From contig CAZFBE010000007.1 of assembly GCA_964517115.1 (NCBI GenBank), positions 20,581-43,134 of the forward strand: a stretch of 22,554 bases of DNA, written 5' to 3'. Each line of letters starts with the position of its first letter. The first letter of the stretch is position 1. Below are positions 15,798-22,554 of this stretch, one piece after another. The notes beneath the pieces are model-generated. The model searched no databases. It worked only from the letters and a program-made list of their open reading frames with translations, and was not told the DNA's origin. The translations under genes were made by a program, and so were the position numbers. This DNA is from UBA6624 sp964517115 [NCBI: uncultured bacterium]. GTDB lineage: Bacteria; UBP7; UBA6624.

Positions 15798-17528
15798 TCA
15801 ATAAACCCTTTCCTTTACCTCAAATTTTCCAAGATTAACGGATTTGAAATCAAATTTTGGATTACCATTTTCTTTTTTGTAACACAGTGTGTGCTTAAGC
15901 CAATTACTATCATCTCTATCAGGGTAATCCTCTCGACTGTGGGCCCCTCTACTCTCTTCTCTCAACATCGCTCCATGCAATGTTGCTTCACTAACATCAA
16001 GCATGCAAGATAATTCAAAAGCGGCCATCATTTCATAATTGTAAAAATTAGATTTATCCGAAATTGTAATCTTCTTAAAATCATCCTTGAGTTCAGCAAG
16101 CAAAGAAACACATTTTTCCATTCCTTTTTTATTTCTAAAAACAGAACAATAGTCCATCATTATTTCCTGCATTTTGTTTCTTATCTCGTAAACTTTTGGC
16201 CCTCTTGTATTTGATCTTATGTTTTGAAGCAAAGACTCTGACTCGTCTCCAGAGTCACTTGGCAACTCAGTCATCTTCATAGAGTCAGCATGCAAGGATG
16301 CACTTTGGCCAGCCCTTTTTCCAAAAACTACCAAATCTAAAAGGGAATTTGTTCCAAGCCTGTTAGCACCATGGACAGAAACACATGCACACTCTCCACA
16401 TGCAAAAAGACCACTCATAACATTTCCTTCAGAATCAGCAACAACCCTTCCATCAATATCAGTTGGAATTCCCCCCATTGCATAATGAGTTGTTGGTTTA
16501 ACGGGAATAGGCTCGCTAGATGGTTCAATATTTAAATATGTTCTAGCAAAACCCGTTACATCTGGTAATTTTTTATCTAGCAACTTTCTTCCAAGATGAG
16601 TCAAGTCCAAATAAACAAAATCTTTTCCACCTATCCCTCTTCCCGCTTTAATTTCTTCATAAATTGATCTACTAACTATATCTCTAGGCGCTAAATCTTT
16701 TATTGAGGGGGCATATCTCTCCATAAACCTTTCGCCGTCTGAATTTATCAATATTCCACCTTCTCCTCTAGCACCTTCAGTTATCAATATTCCCAAAGGA
16801 TGTAATCCGGTAGGATGAAATTGAACAAACTCCATGTCTTGGAGAGGAATACCTTTCTGATAACATATTGCCATTCCGTCCCCAGTTAATGAAAGTGCAT
16901 TGCTTGTTACTTTAAAACATCTACCGTATCCTCCTGTTGCCAGAATCACAGATTTGCTATGAAAGATATGCCTTTCACCAGTTGAAAGCTTAACAGCAAC
17001 AACCCCATAACAAGAATTTTCTTTTGTAATTATTTCTACTACCTGAAACTCATCAAAAAAATTAGTATCTCTTCTCAATGCCTGTTGATAGAGTGTGTGA
17101 AGGATCATATGCCCAGTCCTATCTGCAGAATGACAAGCTCTTCTGACTGGAGATTCTCCCCAATGCTTTGTGTGCCCTCCGAAAGGCCTTTGAGAAATTT
17201 TCCCATTTTCCAATCTTGAAAAAGGTAAACCCTTTCTTTCTAAATCAAAAATAGCATCAGGTGCATCATTGCACATCTGAACAATTGCATCTTGATCTCC
17301 AAGATAATCACTTCCTTTTACAGTGTCATAAGCATGCCAAAGAGGATTGTCTTCTTCAATATTTCCAAGAGCAGCAGAAATTCCACCCTGAGCTGCACCT
17401 GTGTGACTTCTAAATGGAAATAATTTTGACAAAACAGCCACTTTTAAACCCTTTGGAATCGCTGCAACTGCAGAAAGGCCAGCCCCCCCTGCACCAATAA
17501 CAATAACGTCATACTGATGTTTATTCAT
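15798..17528 (-). CDS. sdhA: Succinate dehydrogenase flavoprotein subunit
   Basis: This 576-residue catalytic subunit of complex II oxidises succinate to fumarate. It has the FAD dinucleotide motif GAGGAG (12-17), the covalent-FAD His in RSHTGAAQGG (about residue 42), QFHPTG (H238), TEGARGEGG, the catalytic Arg region APRDIVSR (about 281-287), HYAMGG (H348) and GECACVSVHGANRLG. The C-terminus is the expected HSREDYPDRDD segment. Size and motif order match E. coli SdhA (588 residues); fumarate reductases share these motifs, but the SdhCD neighbours favour succinate dehydrogenase. A longer frame begins at a TTG at 17543. The ATG at 17528 is preferred because GAGG at 17535-17538 precedes it by six bases. 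It overlaps sdhD by eight bases. Confidence 0.96.
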   Translation of the reverse strand: MNKHQYDVIVIGAGGAGLSAVAAIPKGLKVAVLSKLFPFRSHTGAAQGGISAALGNIEEDNPLWHAYDTVKGSDYLGDQDAIVQMCNDAPDAIFDLERKGLPFSRLENGKISQRPFGGHTKHWGESPVRRACHSADRTGHMILHTLYQQALRRDTNFFDEFQVVEIITKENSCYGVVAVKLSTGERHIFHSKSVILATGGYGRCFKVTSNALSLTGDGMAICYQKGIPLQDMEFVQFHPTGLHPLGILITEGARGEGGILINSDGERFMERYAPSIKDLAPRDIVSRSIYEEIKAGRGIGGKDFVYLDLTHLGRKLLDKKLPDVTGFARTYLNIEPSSEPIPVKPTTHYAMGGIPTDIDGRVVADSEGNVMSGLFACGECACVSVHGANRLGTNSLLDLVVFGKRAGQSASLHADSMKMTELPSDSGDESESLLQNIRSNTRGPKVYEIRNKMQEIMMDYCSVFRNKKGMEKCVSLLAELKDDFKKITISDKSNFYNYEMMAAFELSCMLDVSEATLHGAMLREESRGAHSREDYPDRDDSNWLKHTLCYKKENGNPKFDFKSVNLGKFEVKERVY

Positions 17529-17925
17529 TTTCAACCTCAACAACAGGAGTCAAAGATTCATTTGTTTGAGATGCTGAAGGTGAAAATGTCAAGATAACCC
17601 ATGAACCTAAAACAATAGTAACAAGGGCTATGGATCTGATAGAAAAAATCCAGTATTTTTCATATTTTCTAATTTTTTTAAAATCATACAAAATAGATTC
17701 AATTCCATTAGTTCCATGAATCATTCCGAGAATAAGCATCAATGCATCCATAATTCTCCATATTGGCTTGTTCCATTTCTCCGCAACAGAGTCAAAATCT
17801 AAATTCTCAACACCGAGAATAAAATGAACATCAATAAAGTGTATAAAAATAAGGATTATCAAAAAAGACCCAGAAATCCTCTGGAACCACCATGCAAAAG
17901 TTCCCGGTACCTTCTTGTAACTCAT
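17521..17925 (-). CDS. sdhD: Succinate dehydrogenase membrane anchor subunit SdhD
   Basis: This 134-residue membrane protein has three hydrophobic spans (about 15-36, 57-80 and 92-114). Together with SdhC it anchors the dehydrogenase and forms the quinone site. The order WWFQRISGS, IHFIDVHF and MIHGTNGIESILYDF matches the SdhD of actinobacterial, Thermus and Chloroflexi complex II. H29 in the first span and H70 in the second are candidate haem b ligands. The C-terminus adds an acidic tail of about 20 residues. Its ATG overlaps the sdhC stop by one base (TAATG). Assignment as SdhD rather than SdhC rests on gene order and the WxxxRxSG start. Confidence 0.85.
   Translation of the reverse strand: MSYKKVPGTFAWWFQRISGSFLIILIFIHFIDVHFILGVENLDFDSVAEKWNKPIWRIMDALMLILGMIHGTNGIESILYDFKKIRKYEKYWIFSIRSIALVTIVLGSWVILTFSPSASQTNESLTPVVEVENE
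17535..17538 (-). promoter_or_regulatory. Ribosome binding site of sdhA
   Basis: GAGG on the minus strand, six bases before the ATG at 17528 and inside the end of sdhD. It supports this start over the upstream TTG at 17543. Confidence 0.65.
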
Positions 17926-18290
17926 TAAGCTACACCCTCAAACAAAGGTTTAAGCAATAAATAAGCTCCGGGGATTAAAAGTATTATCGTAAGAAAAACA
18001 ATAATCCAAAATAAAAATTTAGCAAAATGATTTGTTCTTATTCCTGAAAAATCAATGATTATTATCCTTAATCCATTTAAGCCATGCCACAACAAGGCAC
18101 CCATTAAACCAACTTCAGCAACCCTGAAAAAGGGAGTGTTGAACAAAGCAACATGATGATTCCACTCTTCGGGACCAATTTTCAAATAGATTGCACCCAT
18201 GACATGAATAATCAAGAAGACAAAAATTCCAATACCAGTCAACCTGTGAAGCAACCAAGAAAGCATTCCTTCTTTTATTGAATATTTCAT
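17925..18290 (-). CDS. sdhC: Succinate dehydrogenase cytochrome b subunit SdhC
   Basis: This 121-residue protein has three membrane spans (about 18-36, 57-80 and 90-113). The family motif HRLTG (15-19) precedes the first span, H29 lies inside it, and LLWHGLNGLRIIIIDF (67-82) marks the second span with H69 as a likely haem ligand. The motif order closely resembles actinobacterial/Thermus-type SdhC, and with SdhD it forms the membrane part of complex II. The ATG overlaps the stop of the upstream ctpA by four bases (ATGA), which is unusual because sdh genes normally head their own operon. Confidence 0.9.
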   Translation of the reverse strand: MKYSIKEGMLSWLLHRLTGIGIFVFLIIHVMGAIYLKIGPEEWNHHVALFNTPFFRVAEVGLMGALLWHGLNGLRIIIIDFSGIRTNHFAKFLFWIIVFLTIILLIPGAYLLLKPLFEGVA

Positions 18291-19543
18291 TTTTCAATTT
18301 CTCCAATGGCTTTTTCAAGCATTAAATCACCTATCCTATCCCTAATATTAGACCTTAAGATAGATATTTCATTTTGAAGTTCTTCTATCTGATTCAAAAG
18401 AGTTACAACACTTTCGTCACCAGAGGTTTCAATTTTTAAATCCGGAATAATTCCATTTCCATTGACCTGGTGCCCATTTGGGGTCAGGTAAACAGCTGTA
18501 GTGATTATTATGGATCCTCCACCCTCAAGGGTTTCCCCATGCTGAACCAAGCCTTTTCCAAATGTTGTATTCCCGACAATCAAGCCTCTCTCATGATCTT
18601 GAATTGCTCCTGCAAATATTTCACTAGCAGAAGCACTGTATTCATCAACAATAACAACAAGATTTAAATCTTCAGCAATATCCCCAGCTTTAGCAGAAAA
18701 GACCTTCTCTTCATCTCTGAATTTAATCTTGACTATAACACCCTCTTTCAAGAACATATCCACTATCTCCAAGCAGGAATAAAGTTCCCCTCCAGGGTTT
18801 CCTCTAAGGTCTAATATTAGATTTTCAATATCTTCATTAACTAATTTTTGAATTTCTTGCCTCATTAAAGAAGGGGTATTCTTGTTGAATTGAAGAAGTT
18901 GTATCAAGTATGTTTCTTCACTGATCTTTTCAACATTTCCTATCGAGGGAATCACAACAACTTCTCTTGTAACAGAGATTTCCACAGTCTCTGCTGTTGT
19001 TGAATCTATAACCTCCAGCCTAACCGATTTGCCAATTGGCCCTCTAACAAAAGAAACTGACTCTTCATAACTCAAAGAATCAAAAGACACTCCATCTGCA
19101 GAAATAATAATATCGCCATTTTTAATTTTTGACTTGTAGGCAGGCCCATCTTTAACTACGGAAACAACTTGTAAAAATTTTCCATAAGGAGCGATTGTGA
19201 CGCCAATGCCCCCAAAGCTACCTTCAGTGTTTTCCCACTCTATCTGTGATTTAGTTGGAGGAACAAATCGACTATACCTATCAAAAGATGACATCATTCC
19301 CGCAATCGCACCTTCTGAAATTTCTTGACTTTTTTCAAAAGTTATATCTTCAAAATACCTTTTTTCAATAACCTCCCAAGCTTCTTTTACATATGGAACG
19401 CCTTCAAAAGAAACTTCTGGAACAACTCCATCCTCCAACCCATCTAAGCCATTGTTGATATATGACTGTATAAAAATAAAGGAAAAAAAAGCCACAAGAG
19501 CCCAATGAAAACTTTTTGGAATTTTTTTAAAATTACTTTTCAT
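18287..19543 (-). CDS. ctpA: C-terminal processing peptidase (S41, CtpA/Prc-like)
   Basis: This 418-residue serine protease is anchored by an N-terminal membrane span (about 12-28) and should act outside the cytoplasm, cleaving proteins at their C-terminus or clearing envelope proteins. After the helical segment ending in GAIAGMMSSFDRYSRF comes a PDZ domain (about 108-190, with GSFGGIGV and VVKDGPAYKSKIKNGD). The S41 catalytic domain follows, with LRGNPGGELY, DEYSASASEIFAGAIQDH and TTFGKG. S305 and K330 form the Ser/Lys dyad, 25 residues apart exactly as in E. coli Prc (S430/K455), and D316 matches Prc D441. In other bacteria such proteases process peptidoglycan hydrolases, which fits the M23 peptidase gene immediately upstream. 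Overlaps: 11 bases with the peptidase gene and four with sdhC. Confidence 0.93.
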   Translation of the reverse strand: MKSNFKKIPKSFHWALVAFFSFIFIQSYINNGLDGLEDGVVPEVSFEGVPYVKEAWEVIEKRYFEDITFEKSQEISEGAIAGMMSSFDRYSRFVPPTKSQIEWENTEGSFGGIGVTIAPYGKFLQVVSVVKDGPAYKSKIKNGDIIISADGVSFDSLSYEESVSFVRGPIGKSVRLEVIDSTTAETVEISVTREVVVIPSIGNVEKISEETYLIQLLQFNKNTPSLMRQEIQKLVNEDIENLILDLRGNPGGELYSCLEIVDMFLKEGVIVKIKFRDEEKVFSAKAGDIAEDLNLVVIVDEYSASASEIFAGAIQDHERGLIVGNTTFGKGLVQHGETLEGGGSIIITTAVYLTPNGHQVNGNGIIPDLKIETSGDESVVTLLNQIEELQNEISILRSNIRDRIGDLMLEKAIGEIEK

Positions 19544-20597
19544 GAATATCTAAAAAAGGCATCGGGTCGTAAGGAATATTGTTTTTTCTTGTTTCAAAAT
19601 GCAAATGTGGACCAGTAGACAATCCTGTACTTCCAACCAAGCCTATCCTGTCTCCTCTCTTAACAGCTTTTTCATTGTCAATCAATATCTTACTTAAATG
19701 AGCGTACCTGGTCTCCCATCCATCATCATGCTGGATGATTATAAATTTACCCAAACCAGCCCAACTCCCACCCTTCTCTCCAACAAAAATAACCCTTCCA
19801 GTTTCAGCTGCATAAACCGGAGTCCCCTTTGGAGCCGCAATATCCTGACCGTTATGAGGCCTAACATAGCCAAGAACCGGGTGTAACCTATTTGGATTAA
19901 AATGGCTCGAGAGTCTCCCCTCAGCAGGTTTATACAATGGGATCTCCCACCTTGCCCCCCTATAAGTCAAAATCGTCTCGGGCTCTATATCTTCTTCAAG
20001 AACATCTCTTTTATTGCGCAAGTCAACAATATCCTTTTCATATTTTTTTTCAAATGAAATAAATTCAGTTTTGTAACTTAGCAATATTTTTTCATTCTTT
20101 ATTAGAGATTCATCCAATTCATTTTTCTTGTTCCTGCTACTGTCAAGAGAGGAATTCACTAAAACAATTTCGTCTTCAACACCTTTCAAGGAATCTTCAA
20201 ATGCTGAAATGGATTTGGAAAGACTTAAAACTCTTTCCTGATAAGAATCCAAATTCTCCTCATAGCCAAAAACCAAAAACCAAGAAGGGATAATCCTCTT
20301 GTCTTTTAGAGAGGAGTTAAGAATTGAAGAAAGTTTTGAATACTCGCCTCCCAAGCTTGCTTGAAGGCTTTCTGAAGTGGTTGATAATTGATTTTTTTTA
20401 TTATTGAGCAAATTAATATCATTTTTCAAATCTTGAATTTTCTTGAATTCAGACTGAATTAAACCTTCTTGATCTTTTATATCGTCTTTGAGAAGGTCTA
20501 ACTCAATATAAATAGAGTCAATCTCAGACCAAACCTCCTGCAAACCCTTTGGAATCTCTGCAAGGAAAAAAATAAGAAAAACTACAAAAAAATTCAC
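19533..20597 (-). CDS. Coiled-coil M23 (LytM) peptidoglycan endopeptidase, EnvC/FtsX-partner type
   Basis: This 354-residue exported protein has a short signal peptide (FFVVFLIFFLAEI), then a long coiled-coil-forming region (about 20-205), then a LytM domain (about 225-350). Zinc-site and catalytic residues are all present: H248-x3-D252 (PHNGQD), H300 (YAHLS) and H331-L-H333 (GPHLHFE). It should therefore cut peptide cross-links itself. This differs from E. coli EnvC, whose LytM domain is degenerate and only activates amidases. The coiled coil is the part through which such proteins bind FtsX, and the FtsX-like gene lies directly upstream. The start is a GTG sharing GTGA with the ftsX stop. 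No other in-frame start precedes the signal peptide. Confidence 0.88.
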   Translation of the reverse strand: MNFFVVFLIFFLAEIPKGLQEVWSEIDSIYIELDLLKDDIKDQEGLIQSEFKKIQDLKNDINLLNNKKNQLSTTSESLQASLGGEYSKLSSILNSSLKDKRIIPSWFLVFGYEENLDSYQERVLSLSKSISAFEDSLKGVEDEIVLVNSSLDSSRNKKNELDESLIKNEKILLSYKTEFISFEKKYEKDIVDLRNKRDVLEEDIEPETILTYRGARWEIPLYKPAEGRLSSHFNPNRLHPVLGYVRPHNGQDIAAPKGTPVYAAETGRVIFVGEKGGSWAGLGKFIIIQHDDGWETRYAHLSKILIDNEKAVKRGDRIGLVGSTGLSTGPHLHFETRKNNIPYDPMPFLDIHEK

Positions 20598-21268
20598 GAA
20601 ACTTTTAAAAACTTCCTCTTGCTAATAATAAACAAAAAAATATTTAGAACAAAAGCATAAATCCACAATTCTTGCAAAATAGACCGAATATCATTTGAAA
20701 AAATAAAATTAAGAGATCTCAGGGATAATGCACTGAATAAAAAAACCAAAAAAGACCCCATAACGAATACAAAAACTAAATTTTCAACTCTTTCAGACAA
20801 AAAGACAACTACAAAAAGGAAAAAGAATCCAAGGAATAAAAAAGATAAATTTTTAAAATTTTTACTTATCTGATTGTAAAAATCAATATTTTCCAAACCT
20901 ACAAGATTGTCTGGAGGCATCAATAGCCTCATTCTTTCCTTGAACCTGCTCAAATCTTCACCTTTCCCAGGATAAAGATTAACAGACCAAGAAATATCAT
21001 CAACTAGCTTTTCACTAAACTCTGTATTAAATCTTTCAGACAAAAAAGACAAATTCTCCTCAGGGTCGAAAACTTTAAAGTTTAGAGAAAGGTCTTTTGA
21101 ATTCTCGATATAAGAAACTGCATCATTGACCTCTTCCTCTGTTTCAAAATAAACACTTAAAAAAACATTTTTTTGAAAATAATTTGAAAATGAAAAAAGA
21201 GAAATGAAAAATAAGAAAAAAAAGTTACAGACAAAAAGCTGCAAAGGCTTGTTTATTTTTTTATGCAA
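20594..21268 (-). CDS. FtsX-like membrane protein, short and divergent
   Basis: This 224-residue protein has FtsX topology: span 1 (about 10-30), an extracytoplasmic domain (31-140), then spans 2 (141-158), 3 (162-184) and 4 (201-217). The extracytoplasmic domain begins VFLSVYFETEEEVNDAV and continues with FKVFDPEENLSFL. This resembles FtsX, where a strand-helix pair is followed by a keeA-type motif. FtsX normally pairs with the ATPase FtsE to activate a peptidoglycan hydrolase during division. It is about 80 residues shorter than usual. The neighbouring genes encode a coiled-coil M23 peptidase downstream, supporting the call, but no ftsE is present upstream, where tagA lies. The start is a TTG two codons after an in-frame stop; no ATG precedes span 1. 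It overlaps tagA by 16 bases. The family call is probable, not certain. Confidence 0.62.
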   Translation of the reverse strand: MHKKINKPLQLFVCNFFFLFFISLFSFSNYFQKNVFLSVYFETEEEVNDAVSYIENSKDLSLNFKVFDPEENLSFLSERFNTEFSEKLVDDISWSVNLYPGKGEDLSRFKERMRLLMPPDNLVGLENIDFYNQISKNFKNLSFLFLGFFFLFVVVFLSERVENLVFVFVMGSFLVFLFSALSLRSLNFIFSNDIRSILQELWIYAFVLNIFLFIISKRKFLKVS

Positions 21269-21963
21269 AACTTACTCTTTAAAACCTCAATAAAAAATCT
21301 AGGATATGAATTCATTATTCTAATTAACCTTCTCGGTTCAAAAAATATCCTCCATAGGTATTCAAACCCAAATCGGCTCATGATCCTTGGAGCTCTCTTT
21401 TTTTTGCCTAAAAAAACATCTAAAGAGCCCCCAACACCGAAAGAAATGCAAGAATTTAAATTTTTAGAAATATGCAATATTTCTTTTTCTTGAAGTCCGG
21501 CACCTTTACCAACCAAAAGAACAACATTGTTATTTTTCTTAATCAAAACCTCAACATCCTTAGAATTTTCTGAAAAACCATTAAAAGCACCTATCACCAT
21601 CGAAGAAAACCCCAGGTTCTTCCAATTTTCTATTAACTTTTTAGAATCATCATCTTTCCCACCCCAGCACACAATATTTAAATTATTATCTTTTAGCAAC
21701 CTTTCTACCAAATCTATTCCTGGGATTCTTAAAGGCTTAAATCCAAGAAAAGCCATTGCATAATAAACGCTTACGCTTTCCGGGATCCAAAAAACATTTT
21801 TATCAAATTTCATATTTCTGGTTTTACTCCAGGTCTCAGGATTCAAAGTAAATATATTCATTGTTTTTTTATTTTTTAAAGAATGTATTATCTTCTTGAT
21901 TATCTCTTCTTCTTTGGAAACAACAACTTCCCTATCCAAAAATTGAACCTTTTTTAAATCCAT
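21253..21963 (-). CDS. tagA: WecG/TagA/CpsF-family glycosyltransferase
   Basis: This 236-residue enzyme belongs to GT26, whose members transfer N-acetylmannosamine or related uronic acids from UDP-sugars to a lipid-linked GlcNAc, an early step of wall-polymer or polysaccharide synthesis. Visible motifs are FTLNPE (38-43), RIPGIDLVERLL (79-90), GKGAGLQEKEI (152-162), FGVGGSLDVFLGKKKRAPR (175-193) and the membrane-binding C-terminal appendage with FEYLWRIFFEPRR (200-212). The usual PDG, whose Asp is thought to be the catalytic base, reads PES here (residues 61-63). The LGxPKQE motif is also relaxed, although the Gln (158) and Glu are kept. The chemistry may thus differ from that of teichoic-acid TagA. 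It overlaps csaB by ten bases and ftsX by 16. Pairing with CsaB points to a secondary cell-wall polymer. Confidence 0.85.
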   Translation of the reverse strand: MDLKKVQFLDREVVVSKEEEIIKKIIHSLKNKKTMNIFTLNPETWSKTRNMKFDKNVFWIPESVSVYYAMAFLGFKPLRIPGIDLVERLLKDNNLNIVCWGGKDDDSKKLIENWKNLGFSSMVIGAFNGFSENSKDVEVLIKKNNNVVLLVGKGAGLQEKEILHISKNLNSCISFGVGGSLDVFLGKKKRAPRIMSRFGFEYLWRIFFEPRRLIRIMNSYPRFFIEVLKSKFCIKK

Positions 21964-22554
21964 GAATTTTTTGCCTTTTTGGGAAGTTTGTTGTCTTCAG
22001 GACTCTCACACCAAGGAAAACCTGCTCTTTTGCATAAACAATGAATCTTTCCTCCAGGAGGGCCTATCCCCAAGCCCTTTTTTTCATTCATCCAGGCAAA
22101 AATCAAGGGATGATATCTTGAACTAATGATGGACTCTTTTTGGGATAAAAAAAGAAAACTTTTTTCAATGTCTTTTGAATCGTGGTAGAAGGAATAAAAA
22201 CCCCTAACTTTTGAAACATGCCTTCTCCTGTCTGATATAAAAACAGAATCAATACCTTTTGGAACAAAGTCATCTGTTGGAAAAGGGCACCATACAGAGC
22301 CTTCTTTCTTTTTAGCATCTTCAATAAAAGTAGAAACTGAATCCTGGCCATTTTTCAAATCTGAATAACTTGTGCCTGGCCTCAATTCAAATGTCTCAAA
22401 TTTAAACTTAACCAAAAACAAAAGGAGTAAATTCTTAAACTTGCTTTTCAATTCTGTAATATCCATGTCATAAGCTCGAGCATTCTTTGACAATAAGATC
22501 ATAAAAAAATACCAATAAAAAGAAATACTTGAAGTTTTGTCTTGGAAGACCCCC
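21954..22554 (-). CDS. csaB: Polysaccharide pyruvyl transferase CsaB-like, partial at window edge
   Basis: The frame stays open to the right edge, so the N-terminal part is missing. The ATG at 22502 is an internal Met, because the upstream codons encode GVFQDKTSSISFYWYFF. This matches the CsaB signature GGGLFQDxTSxxSLxYY that precedes the family's LAK helix (here MILLSKNA). Near the end, SSRYHPLIFAWMNEKKGLGI matches the RLHALIFA-GVPxxGI motif, followed by a PPGGK version of the usual YDPK. CsaB adds pyruvate ketal to a cell-wall polymer, creating the ligand for SLH-domain proteins. Between the two motifs the protein appears shorter than usual, and the GQGIGP motif is not recognisable. About 200 residues are visible. 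It overlaps tagA by ten bases. Confidence 0.72.
   Translation of the reverse strand, partial: GVFQDKTSSISFYWYFFMILLSKNARAYDMDITELKSKFKNLLLLFLVKFKFETFELRPGTSYSDLKNGQDSVSTFIEDAKKKEGSVWCPFPTDDFVPKGIDSVFISDRRRHVSKVRGFYSFYHDSKDIEKSFLFLSQKESIISSRYHPLIFAWMNEKKGLGIGPPGGKIHCLCKRAGFPWCESPEDNKLPKKAKNSWI

Noticed and set aside
15039-18290. Fumarate reductase instead of succinate dehydrogenase
   Set aside because: Motifs are shared, but two small SdhC/SdhD anchors with haem-type His and the Asp-containing 2Fe-2S set favour succinate dehydrogenase.
1-22554. tRNA, rRNA, CRISPR, insertion sequence or attachment site
   Set aside because: No cloverleaf, repeat-spacer array, transposase or terminal inverted repeat was seen, and there is almost no non-coding space for them.

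Overview
The window is AT-rich, extremely compact bacterial chromosome. TAA, TAG and TGA all end genes, so it uses the standard code; ATG, GTG and TTG starts all occur. I see no RNA gene, mobile element, CRISPR array or integrase. Apart from one 55-base divergent promoter region and a few gaps of 8 bases or less, every base is coding. I cannot name the phylum. Clues are a succinate dehydrogenase with two small cytochrome anchors resembling the actinobacterial/Thermus/Chloroflexi type, a CsaB-TagA pair as in lineages that anchor SLH-domain proteins to pyruvylated wall polymers, and a bacterial tricorn-like protease.

Layout: (1) bases 1-584 hold the 3' end of a plus-strand formylglycine-generating-enzyme-like gene, cut by the window edge. 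(2) Bases 585-8002, minus strand, form a tight operon transcribed rluB-like -> addB -> addA -> nagZ. It combines rRNA pseudouridylation, double-strand-break processing and peptidoglycan recycling. (3) Bases 8058-12173, plus strand, hold one 1371-residue exported tricorn-like protease. It has TolB-like propellers, a PDZ domain and an S41/tricorn catalytic domain. Between the PDZ and catalytic parts lies an insertion of about 300 residues with two DUF4399-like domains, the second carrying a His/Cys-rich, presumably metal-binding, loop. This is the most unusual item in the window. (4) Bases 12182-22554, minus strand, form a 12-gene run with every junction overlapping, abutting or separated by one base: csaB(partial)-tagA-ftsX-like-M23 peptidase-ctpA-sdhC-sdhD-sdhA-sdhB-acidic exported protein-ABC ATPase-ABC permease.

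How the genes work together: the first five genes of the long run look like an envelope module (wall-polymer synthesis and pyruvylation, FtsX-controlled peptidoglycan hydrolysis, C-terminal processing protease). They are translationally coupled into a complete succinate dehydrogenase (complex II) and then into an unknown exported protein followed by an ABC-2-type exporter. The FtsX-like protein is short and has no FtsE beside it, while its partner peptidase keeps all zinc-site residues. The left operon encodes a complete two-nuclease AddAB; its AddB has an unusual cysteine arrangement where the iron-sulfur cluster is expected.

Several starts were revised by reading the sequence: addA to the ATG at 4693, nagZ to the ATG at 1565, sdhA to the ATG at 17528 and the permease to the ATG at 13024. 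csaB was recognised as running off the right edge.
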